A DNA stretch of 64,000 nt from NCBI GenBank assembly GCA_949592205.1, contig CATIUR010000003.1, forward strand, positions 73,932,501-73,996,500, given 5' to 3'. Position numbers and translations under genes: made by a program. This DNA comes from Helichrysum umbraculigerum. Taxonomy: Eukaryota > Streptophyta > Magnoliopsida > Asterales > Asteraceae. Below the pieces are notes generated by a model, which saw only the letters and a list, made by a program, of their open reading frames with translations, was not told the DNA's origin and ran no database searches. How positions within the stretch are numbered: position 1 is the first letter of the stretch; each line of letters begins with the position of its first letter. Below are positions 9,177 through 19,028 of this stretch, piece after piece.

Positions 9177-11643
9177 TGATATCGCGTAAAAAGTCATGTT
9201 TTTACTACCGATATCTCTCTTATTCTGGAACGATTCTTGTCATATTAACTCAGAAACAGCACAAATCAGTAACATCATGCCAAGAAGGTCAAAACAAGGT
9301 TGCACGATAAAAATCAAGTAAAACGGATGTGAAACGAAGATTCCACACACGCTTGAAGATTCAAGGCATAAAAACGAGATTTCAAGACCAAAGTTCCCTT
9401 CATCAGCATCCATTATTTCCAAAATGTTCGTTTTCAAAATTCGGATCCAACAGAAGAAGAATCAACTGAAACGGGTAAAAAATGAAGATTTCGCGCCCGC
9501 CGGAAGATCCAAATAATCCAAACGCGATATCTGGAGCTAAGGACCTCATTTCAGGGCCTATCCTATGTCAAAATCTTCGTTTTTGAATTATGAATCCAAC
9601 AAAAAAATAATCAACTCAAACGGATGTATAACGAAGAAAACACGCACGAATCAAGAAACGAAGCAACAAACAACGCAACGGGGCAGGGGTGGGCCCACCG
9701 CCGCCGGCCACATGACCACCGCCGCCGGCTGGACCACCACCGCCGCCGGCTGGCCTGTACTCGCCTCGGTTTCCGTTTTTGGTAACTTTTGGTACCTGGT
9801 GCGCCTACTTTTCGTGTTGTACGGTACCCGGTGCGCCTACTTTTCGTGTTGTACACACCACTTTTGGCAAGCTTTCTAGCATGCACCTCATGGTGCTAAT
9901 GTGAGCCAAATCTCACCTATAAATAGGAGGCTTTAGGCTTCATTTCAAAATGTCCCATATGCACTAGCCATATAACTTTCTTACTTTCTCATTCTACTTT
10001 CTTACTTTAAATTTAGCATTAGATTAGTTTAGCACTTTGTTTAGAGTAGAAAGAAAGCTAGGAACGTTGTTGTAATCTTTGGTGTACGCTTGGAGTTACG
10101 CTCATTAATTCAAGTCTATTCTTTCTCGCATATTAATCTCGGTTATCTCTATCATTATCTATCTTAATTAAACATGTTTGCTTTAATTATGTTTGCGATC
10201 GTTATTACCATGATTAGCGAGTAGATTACTATTGTATTTGTTGTGATGTAGTTAGTATATAATTGTGGGATGACTTTGAATACGTCGTGAGATAATATGA
10301 CGGCCCCTATTCGACTGATTACTCGGTATAGTATTGGAAATGCTTTTGAGCATAGTACAAATATATGGAAGCCGGTAACGACCGAAGGTAGTTGTATTAT
10401 TGATCGACGTTATAAAATTGGAAACTTTGTGAACGGACTTATCTTGTGATTTTAAACCTAAAACTTATATTCGCCTTTCGATTAACAAACGTGATTGTAA
10501 CCTTGTAAAGAGGAGTCGCGAACCTCAATACTCGGTCAATAGTTATCTGTGTAAAAACTATGTCTTTAATTCTAACGTCATGCAAGCATTATAAAATGCA
10601 ATGTGATTACGTGGACTTGCCATGAGTATTGTACACTTCCAATCATAATGTACTTATCATGTAAACATCGCGAAGCAATTAAACTCACAACGGAAACGTT
10701 GGTAAACAATTCAATACGTTGTGAGCCACCATAGTACTTTCCGACATGGTCTGGGTTTGACTTTCTGTAAAAAGCCATCAGCATTTTAATTAGTTGTTTT
10801 ACTTTAGATTATATTAGATTAGGTAGGCTATAGGCTAAATGACCATTTACGAAAACCTAGGGATTTGTTAATTGTATTGAGAAAGGCAAGTTTAAAATCC
10901 AACTTAAACCGATACTTTTGCTTAAAACCATGAAACCCTAAAGTAAGATACGCAAGAAACCTAAATGCTTCCCCTCGTTTATCACGCTTAAGTTTCATTG
11001 GTAGAAATTAATTAAATAAGTCCGGACACAAGTTCTAAGTTAGTTGTTTAATGAATTCATAATCATTGTGGTATTAAGAACGGCTAGACATGTTATGGAC
11101 TTGCTACTCTGTTCCTTCGCCCACGAGCGAATACGTTCAATAATATGGGCCACTGACTCCCTCACAGGAGAGTGTGGAGAGTTGAGCATTGTATGTCTGG
11201 TCAGAATCATGACACCTTAGTTCCTCGTGACATATTAGTTGATAACCGACTAATAAGGAATCTATTGGTTATGCTATAAGTTATTGAATCTCATAAGCAA
11301 CCCAATTTAGTTAATCGTTTTCCCGTAAGAGTCATCATCCCAAAATTATTAACTAACGAACTCACAACAAATACTACTTTGCATTATCTGACATCTTATT
11401 ACATTTTATTCGCTTATTTAGTTCACTTAATTAACTGAACCAAAACCCCTGACGCACTCTTTTAAAACATTTACTAGAAAAGAAAGATTGATTGGATCAC
11501 CTCCGTTTCAATTCAGTTTCTCTTTAAGAACGACTCTAGGTCCAACTTACCGCCTACTAACCTTTTGGTTCAGTACTAGTAAGTCACACTTAGACCCCAG
11601 CAATTATAAATTTTAAAACCACCCGTTGATATCGACATCAACA
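9177..11643 (+). repeat. Element A downstream (3') LTR
   Basis: Matches 878-3318 with scattered substitutions and small indels, including one more 21-bp unit (starts at 9696, 9717 and 9738) and a small insertion near 10808. It ends CATCAACA directly against element B LTR sequence (TATATCTACGG). The TATA box is at 9918-9925. Confidence 0.88.
9918..9925 (+). promoter_or_regulatory. TATA box of the downstream element A LTR
   Basis: TATAAATA in the same context as at 1598. If active it would transcribe outward into element B. Confidence 0.6.
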
Positions 11644-12320
11644 TATATCTACGGTGTTTTAAAGACCTATTATATCTTTACACAGCTTTATAACCAGAGG
11701 TAGTTTAACGGTCTACTATAGCATTTTCACGGCTTAACAAGACCTAGACCCGTGTCTGGAAGGGTTGTTTCCAGGTAATCCACGGTGAGATAGGCCACCG
11801 GCATTTCCTTGGCTTCCACGTATTTGTACTCTACCAGCGGTATTTCCAACGCTATACCAAGTATTCTGACGTGTTCTGGCGATCTCACAGCTTCATACAA
11901 ACAGGAGATAACTGTGTATTCGTAGTTAGGGTTGATCAGATCCTATCCTAAAGAAACAGTCACGTGAGAGGCCAAAAATGGTGATTAATTAAGTCTACAT
12001 CCAGGATAAGTCTAAACATGTATGCAGCATAACAACTACCGATCATATATAAGATATATTAATTAAACATCATCCCTAATCCTAACATCTACATTTCAAC
12101 AATCACATATTAATCTAGCTAATCAGCATGGTAACAATCATAGATCGTACTGAAATAATATGCAAAGTAAACATTATAACAGTAAGAAAGTAAGATAATA
12201 TCACCAGATTAGAAGAGTAATACTGAGGATTACAACAGTCTGACTTGAATAACCTTGCTACAGCTTGATTACCCAATTACAACTTTCCTCTAGCTCTAAC
12301 TGCTAACTTATATCTCTCTA

Positions 12321-12440
12321 GTTCTCCTCTAACTCCTAAGAGTAGTGCTAGAGAGAGAAACTAGAGAGAAAACTAATTACAAGAATAATTCTCCTCTAAC
12401 TCCTAAGAGTAGTGCTAGAGAGAGAATTCTAGAGAGAGAA
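12321..12440 (-). repeat. Tandem duplication of about 69 bp in the element B LTR
   Basis: CTCCTCTAACTCCTAAGAGT and its continuation through the AGAGAGA run occurs twice, about 69 bp apart. It is also present in the right LTR (about 22212-22330). It lies downstream of the TATA box, in the probable transcribed leader. CT/GA-rich. Confidence 0.7.
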
Positions 12441-12498
12441 AGAGAAGTGTGTGAAATGAAAGGTGTAAGATGTGTTTGAAATGGTGAAATGAGTGAGG

Positions 12499-12506
12499 TA
12501 TTTATA
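12499..12506 (-). promoter_or_regulatory. TATA box of element B left LTR
   Basis: Reads TATAAATA on the minus strand, the counterpart of 22387-22394. The palindrome array lies 114-186 bp upstream. Confidence 0.6.
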
Positions 12507-12619
12507 GGAGAAGCTAGTTGATCTTGGTACAAGTCTTGAAGCATGAAATACAAGCATCCAAGCTGCATACGGGACCATCGGACCAAGGGGGCAAACAGCA
12601 CCTCACAAGCCACCAGACC

Positions 12620-12692
12620 CCGTATACGGCACCCCAAGGGCCGTATACGGCACCCCAAGGGCCGTATACGGCACCTAGGGTACCGTATACGG
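12620..12692. repeat. Four CCGTATACGG palindromes at exact 21-bp spacing
   Basis: The perfect 10-bp palindrome starts at 12620, 12641, 12662 and 12683. The right LTR of the same element has it at 22508, 22529 (one mismatch) and 22550: three copies. It lies upstream of the LTR TATA box. The spacing equals two helical turns, as expected for a stacked protein-binding array. Confidence 0.85.
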
Positions 12693-13220
12693 TACCTAGG
12701 GCCAGGGGGGGGTTGGTGCTTAGTTTGGCCTCCGCTTGTTTCTCGGTTGCTTGGTTCGTCCGTATTTTCTTCGTTTGGGCTCCGATTTGCTTGATTCTTG
12801 CGCCGTTGGATTCGTTTTTCCGTTACGATTCTAATGACACTAAGTTTTCCAAATTTGGAAGTGTTTGACTTTTGCGTGTTCCGGATGACGATCGGCGGGC
12901 TTCTACACTGCATATCTTCTTCGTTCTTCACCAGTTTCTCTTGATTCTTTCACCACCGATCTTGGATTTTCCTATTGAATCATAAAATATGCATTAAGAT
13001 CTACTTTGATAGGATAATCAAGAATGGATTTTTAAGGTGATTGTTTTTTGCCTCGGTTTGCGTGCAAAATGGATGTTTTCACTGATTTTTGTAGCAACGC
13101 CCATATTTAGACTACCTTGGTGATTTTTGATGATAAATGGTTGTTTTGAAATGTTTTCACCAAAGAATAGTCCAAAAAGTGCGGAAATAAGTTCTTAAAA
13201 ATATGACTTTTTGGGTCACA

Positions 13221-13260
13221 TCTAGTATCCCACACTTAAGCGTTGCTTGTCCTCAAGCAA
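13221..13260 (-). promoter_or_regulatory. Polypurine tract and hairpin of element B
   Basis: On the minus strand a 7-bp stem with AGGA loop (TTGCTTG-AGGA-CAAGCAA) is followed by CTTAAGTGTGGGATACTAGA and then the LTR. Same design as A at 839-877. Confidence 0.65.
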
Positions 13261-15553
13261 CACTCAGTTGTGTCCCTATGAAAACATTTTATAGATTTTA
13301 GGTGAGTTAGAGCACCTCCAAAAAGTTACCACTTTGTCATATGGAAAAATTATTTAGAGAACATAGGGAAAGCTAAGATGATCCTTTCAGAAATAAGTAT
13401 TGACTTTCCCAGGCATACTTTCCAACTCTCGTGATCTTGGAGTATACATGACTAGGCAATCTCACTAAAGGTGGTCACTCAATTCACTCAGAGTGTATCG
13501 GTTTTCCTATCAATCTAGCACAATCGAAATCGCTCAAATAGCCAGTCATGCAGCACTCATCATCATAAGCTTGGTCGAGAATCGGATCTCCACCACTTAG
13601 GAAGATAAAAGGCGCTAATTATCCCAAGACATTCAAGTGGGTTGTAGTGTTTGTGAGGGTTAGGGGGTATGGATAGTGGTGATTTTTGGTTATAAGGGGT
13701 TGTTTATCTTAGGCATTCTAAGAATCATGAAAAACTTATTGTAGAACGGAGAAGATAGCTACTCGTATTTCATTGGATCTTTCTTTGAAAGATTGATACT
13801 CTGAAGCACTTTAGCTTTATTTTCTTTTCTTTTTTCTTTTCTTTCTTTTTCTGCTTTTTATTTTCTTTTCTTTCTTCAGAACTTCTTTGCCAGAGAACTT
13901 CCAAGGATATTTTTGATTTTCTTTCGGAAATCTCTTCTTTCTTATCACGGACTTCTTCGAGTCTTTTCTTCTGGTGCCAATTTTTCGCACTCTTGATTTT
14001 CTAATTTTGGTGAACACGGAGGAGTAGATCAATTCAGAAAGAGATTCTTCAAGATGTTTTTCATAACCTTAGAAATTCCAAGATAAGTTGTTGGGAATTT
14101 GGGAAAAGTGGTTAAAGATATAGGGTTTTGAAGAAACGAAAGGTTTAGGCTCAAAAGGGTTTTTCTAGGTGGATCATCGATACTAAAAATGAGTATCGGA
14201 AGGGTTTTGGGCTTGAAAAGGCATGTAAGAATGGGTTTAATCCTAAGGAATGTCAAGATCATCTAATTGCACCTATACCGCATACGGTACTCTCCAATGT
14301 GGTCTCGAAACGTATGTCAGGAACAAGTTTTAATTTAGAGATACTAGCATCGGCACACACAAGAAATGAACAATGTATCATTTAAAATGAATGTTTTTAA
14401 GGCTCAAAACCTCACTGCAAATTTGGGTTTGTATGTGCCTAGCCATGCTCCTTAGATTGTTAATATTTATTTAAGAAATTTCTACCTTAATTTCCCTAAT
14501 ATTCTTGAATAACTAACTCATATTTAGAAATGGTTCCTCTTTGAAAGAAATCGTAACTCAAAAATAGTAGAGCTAATCGGACGATTTGGCTCATACTTTA
14601 TTATTTTTGTTTAAAAAGTTTTGAAAATTTTGAAAATTTGAGGAACATTTTCTGAGTAAAGCTATTTGGACATCAAAATCTGTAAAACATCTAATTCAAG
14701 GTATTCTATACCTGCTATCCCACACTTAGAGGAACATTGTCCCTAATGTTCTCTTGAGTTGAGATTATATTTGAAATTATAATCCCACACTTAGAGTTTG
14801 AACATATAGAAAATGTTTCTCAAGTGTTTGGTTTGGGTTGGAATCCCACACTTAGTAATAAGTTTAGGATAGAGTATAGATTACTTTGCATTCCTAAGCT
14901 AACAAAATGAATCAATGTAAACGAGGTGAAAGGTAAGAAACTCCCCAGATGACGATTAGACGTTTAGAGGCGAAAGCTGAGAATTCGAAGATCTTCATTA
15001 AGAGTGATTCAGCTCCGCATGTCCTATTCTGGTGCACAGCGCTTCTCATTCATGCTTAGCTAAGAATCGATCCATAATGTTAGTGGAAACTCTTATTAGT
15101 GAATTTCACACTTTTGTGATTTAAGATTTGGAGACGATTCTGGCTAAGATGTCTTGGAGTGTGGGTTGAGATTCCACACTTAGATCTTTGAAGAGTCTGT
15201 GGTGCATGTGCGAGTTTCAGAAGAAGATAGACCAAAGCTCCTCTCCTGAGATGTGTGTAAGTTCCGTGGTCTGCAGTTGTGAATTCCTTGGTTGTCTGCC
15301 TTTTGACATCACGGTTCTTTCTTGAACGCTCGTCATCTCGTGCGGGCTTATTTCTCATTCATCACACATTCAATCACTTATTCTAAAATAAAGAAACAAC
15401 CATAATAAGTAACTATGATAAACGAAATATAAAGTTTCAACCAAAAAGGTTGAAAAATATCCCAAAAGTTTAACCAAGTGCAAGATAGAGATCATTGTAA
15501 TCAATATAATACAAAAGTCAGTGATATGAAATATGAATCATAAGATAAGTAGT
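13261..15553 (-). other. Element B 3' non-coding region
   Basis: I see no convincing gene. It holds the long inverted repeat (13446-13551, shared with A), a polypyrimidine stretch on the plus strand at about 13820-13878 (polypurine on the element sense strand), and further copies of the AAGTGTGGGAT motif on the minus strand near 14718, 14781 and 14843, with a diverged copy near 15170. A 92-codon frame at 15080-15358 has no recognisable relatives and is probably chance. Confidence 0.55.
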
Positions 15554-17344
15554 CTAGAATGGAGGATCCTCTGCTGGTATGTCATCAGGCTGAGCTGGAG
15601 GTCCTGCAACTGACTGCTGTCCGCTAGATACCCTCTGCTCATCTGGAAGTAGTAGTCCTCTCTGAATCAATATCTGCCTGAGAGTCATCGCTGGAAGTGC
15701 CATCATATCATCATAACCCTATGCGAGCATGTCCGCAGTGGTAACACCTGCCGTCTGTAACATATCAAGATAGAGCTGCCTGAGAGTGCTCTCAGTAGGA
15801 ACCTGATCTGAAAAGATGGGGCCCAAATCCAAGTAAGGGCCGATGCTACCAGTGAACAATGCATCGGTGGCAATATAGAGCAGATATGGTCTGTATGATG
15901 TGCTAGCCTCTGGATGCTGGTCATGGGTCGGAATGGGTACAGTCGGATGAGGCAATGATGCCTGCTGACGGGTTGGTGATGGTATGTGTACTGAGTAGAC
16001 TCTGGCTATATCAGATGTGGATCTGCGAGTGGGTAATGGTGGGGAGTATGTGGTAGGTGTGCGTGGGCGTCTATATGGATGTGGTGGCTAAGTGGAGGTA
16101 TGTGGATGTGGTGGAGGGAATGTGGTGTATGGGCGAGTGGTGGTATATGGGTGAGTGGCGGTATGGGTAGTGGGTGGAGGTGGTGGTCCACATCTGTATA
16201 AGAAGTGATCAGGCTCAGGAGTACCATGTGTCCTAGTTGTCAGAACCTGCTGATCACGGATAACCTATAAAGCATGTAATAGATAGTACTGAGTAAGAGG
16301 AGTAACCGGATCTATGTGATGCACAACGGCCTGTGTAGGCAGTACTGATGTGTCTGCTCCTCGTGATGTCTCAGGTATCTCTGCTACAACTGGTCTCTGT
16401 GGCTGGGGACCAACATCTCTATCCTCTGTAGTCATGCGCTTCCTGGTCATGAAGCATCCAGGAATGGGCTGCCGAGTCTGATACCATAAGCACTGTCTCT
16501 CAGGTCCCTCATCAATGATCCTGATCAACTTACAATATTCTAGATCAAACGGCTGCGAACTAGCATGATGGGTGTAATCCTCACGGTGACGGTCAGTGAG
16601 AATCCCCATGCCGACTAACAATCTCGTGATAATGGCTCCCATGAATACGTGGCGTCTATCCTCTCTCTTCTCCTTCCACAATCTATCCGCGATGATGTAT
16701 GCGACATTCAGGTTCTGCTTCCTTATGATCGCATCCATGAATTTAAGCTCCTGTGATGTAGCAGGTCCAGCATCTCTCTTCCCAAAGATAGTACAGCACA
16801 GGAGCTTGTGAAGAATGTGATGAACTGGTTGGGTCATGAGTGAAGCTTTCACTCCACTCCTAAAGGTTGTCCCCGTCAATCCTCTCCATATCTCCTTGTG
16901 ATCCCGTGACGGTAAACTAGAGATAGACTGGAAACTGCTGGTGAACCAATCAGAACTGGCCTGAGACTGTGTGTAAAGGCCAAGGTATACTCTGAAATCT
17001 CCAACTGTCATATGATATTTCTTCCCACGATACCGAAAAGTGATCTTCTTCTTATCAGTGATCTCCAATCTCTCTCGGAACTCGTAAGTCATCATAAACT
17101 TAGTGATGACCTCTCGGTATATAGCCTCATCAATGGAGAAAAGATGGAAGAACGCAGCATGTTCCTCGCCATCTTTATCATACTTAATTAAATCTTCCAA
17201 CTCATCCCTAATACCCAAGCGTCTCATATCCGGCCACATGATGACTCTGTTTGACCCTAAGTATCATCCCATCCATTTCTCAATATCGTCCATATTCTCG
17301 GGGGATGAAGCATGCTTCCTCAACGAAGGGTTTGATAGATCCAT
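15554..17344 (-). pseudogene. Element B Athila 'envelope-like' / plant transposon-protein ORF with four internal stops
   Basis: One reading frame of 597 codons from an ATG at 17344 to TAG at 15554-15556. It is interrupted at codon 27 (TGA, 17264-17266), 360 (TAG, 16265-16267), 419 (TAG, 16088-16090) and 542 (TAG, 15719-15721). The longest open piece is 324 codons (16265-17239). It contains VGDFRVYLGLYT, a conserved LHKLLCCTIFGKRD-like stretch and IITRLLVGMG, the layout of the protein coded between pol and the 3' LTR in Athila elements (often called envelope-like, also annotated as 'putative plant transposon protein'). Codons 375-430 are Pro/His/Thr-rich. No signal peptide or clear membrane span is visible, so an envelope role is not supported here. 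The ATG is directly preceded by a splice-acceptor-like TTTTCTTGTCAACAG. Confidence 0.65.
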
Positions 17345-18347
17345 CTGTTGACAAGAAAATGAGATGCATAAGTAATAACAAATTGCTAAGTTCATTTCCA
17401 AATTTTAAACAAAAATTGGAAATGTAGGCTTTAAAATATGAATAAATCCACAATTTATTTTAAACTAAACCTAGGCCTAACCAATCCTCAATCCGCAATT
17501 TTCGCAATCATTAGTGTCTAACCTATTCCAAGGGTATTAAAGCAATAATAATACTAGTGTTTAATCTAAGTAAACTCATTATTTCAAACAACTAGCAAAT
17601 ATTTTTACTTTCATTCATGGCAACTTAATCTAAGTGAGCTTAACCATGTAATTACCTCAAATATATCAAGTAAACCAAAAAGAGCATAAACTAATTTATT
17701 AATGCAAATACCATATGGTTAAAGACACGTGTTAACTTGTTCGGTTAATTTTTTTAAGATTTAAAGGTTTTGATAAATGAATGACGGTAGCTTACGTGTG
17801 ATGGTCATATTAAAAATATTCAACACTTTATTAATTAAGGTGGTGAATAATTAAAATATTTAAGGACCAAAAGCTAACTAATGATTTATTGAAAATCTAA
17901 GAAACTTATCATGATTTAATTAACACAAGTACCATTTAAAAATTGAATATTTAAAATAAAGTATGATACTTGGTTAATTTTTAATCACAACATGCTTACT
18001 TTAACTTTCAATAATCCTAAAGATCATTCAAAATAAACTAGCAATCATGTAAACATGTTTATCAAATCATACTAAGCATGAATTAATCAAAACAAGTCAA
18101 AACAATTTACTAGTTATCAAAAGTCAACAAATCTAGCAACTTTGACAACTTAAAGTCAACACTTGAAGATCAAAGTAACAAATTATCAAGTAATCTACTC
18201 AATCAAGCATGTAATCATGTTAAGCAACTATGCAAGAACACTTTTGAACCATAAAACACAAGATTTCACCATGGATTTCATAGATCAAAAGTTGAAACCC
18301 TAACTTTTAAAAGTTAATGAAATTTAAAGATTTGAGTTAGGAATTAC
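17345..18347 (-). other. Putative intron upstream of the envelope-like ORF
   Basis: On the minus strand a donor CAAG/GTAATTC lies at 18347, and an acceptor TTGTCAACAG/ATG ends at 17345, directly before the ORF start. The 1003 bp between them are AT-rich without a credible ORF, as expected of a plant intron. Inferred only from splice-site resemblance. Confidence 0.45.
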
Positions 18348-18552
18348 CTTGCAAGTGATGAAATGATGTTATGTATGCAAGAGAGATGATAAAATGAAGA
18401 ACTTGAAGCTTTAAATCATCAAAAATGGTGGAAAAATGAGGGTTTGGTGATGGTGATGGGGGGGCCGACGGTTTGGGGAAGAAGGGGGAGAGAAATTTGA
18501 TCAAAATTTGACTTTTTGTTTGGTAGTGAGTCCCTTCCTCTTGGTTTAAATA
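18348..18552 (-). promoter_or_regulatory. Possible internal promoter and leader exon for the envelope-like ORF
   Basis: On the minus strand TATTTAAA (18545-18552) is followed by a pyrimidine-rich stretch (CTCTCCCCCTTCTTCCCC) and a leader ending in the splice donor at 18347. This looks like the start of an ordinary plant transcript. No experimental support is visible. Confidence 0.4.
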
Positions 18553-18967
18553 CGTTTTGATTTAAAACGCGAAAGATACGATACGTACGATTGGTTTTCG
18601 AAAGGTTTTAAGATTTTTAATAAAGTAACCAAAAGTAAATACGAATCTTTATAAAAAGTTTTCGCGAATTAAAACTGTGTTTTAAATTGCATGCGAAAAG
18701 TTCTTTGCGTTTAAACAGAAACGAGTTTATTTAAAAACGAAACGATATTTTTGTGTACTTTAAACTTTAAAACAAATCATAATTAATTTACCAAAATTTT
18801 AAAATTAAAACTTTGTTAAATTTTTCTGAAAAGTTTGAACTTACGCAAATTGCGTGAGTTTAAAGTTTAAAGGACGTTTTCTTGATTTTTAAACGAAAGC
18901 TTTAAAACGAAAAATTAATTCAAACTAAAATTAATACTAACTAATATTAATTTACCTAGATAGGCTT
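18553..18967 (-). other. AT-rich spacer between the two element B ORFs
   Basis: No ORF or RNA gene recognised. It carries several AAACG-type simple stretches. It separates the 3' stem-loop of the module ORF from the putative internal promoter. Confidence 0.4.
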
Positions 18968-19009
18968 GGGGTGCCTCCCAAGAGCACTTTGTTAAAGACG
19001 AAAGCTCGT
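18968..19009 (-). promoter_or_regulatory. Conserved stem-loop with GGGAGGCACCCC after the module ORF
   Basis: On the minus strand GAGCTTT can pair with AAAGTGCTC around CTTTAA, then GGGAGGCACCCC follows. It starts 20 nt after the ORF stop, matching 7579-7621 in A. Confidence 0.55.
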
Positions 19010-19028
19010 CCATACCAGACTTACTATT

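Larger units (their letters stand above)
1..11643 (+). mobile_element. Element A: non-autonomous Athila-like LTR retrotransposon in a tandem LTR-internal-LTR complex
   Basis: Positions 1-877 match 8299-9176 almost base for base, and 878-3318 match 9177-11643. The window therefore opens in the 3' internal end of one copy, passes a shared LTR, a complete internal region (3319-9176) and a second LTR. The right edge is clean: just after 11643 the sequence resumes as element B LTR, and the intact B LTR at 21532 shows the empty site, with TATAT as the probable target duplication. The left edge lies outside the window. The element codes Gag and a protease-like domain plus an unusual C-terminal module, with no reverse transcriptase, RNase H or integrase, so it needs enzymes in trans. 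Scattered substitutions between the LTRs make it older than E. Seen: repeats, junction, ORFs. Inferred: trans-mobilisation. Confidence 0.88.
11644..13220 (-). repeat. Element B left (3') LTR, truncated by element A
   Basis: Matches 21532-23066 plus 32831-32860. The remainder, corresponding to 20662-21531, lies beyond the A insertion and so outside the window. It ends at 13220 (rc TGTGACCCAAAAAG), directly beside the polypurine tract. Confidence 0.88.

Noticed and set aside
15080..15358. 92-codon frame in the B 3' region as a gene
   Set aside because: No relatives in A, no recognisable motif, and it overlaps a copy of the repeated polypurine motif.
16006..16227. His/Pro-rich frame as a separate metal-binding peptide
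   Set aside because: It is an alternative frame of the repetitive Pro/Thr-rich part of the envelope-like pseudogene.
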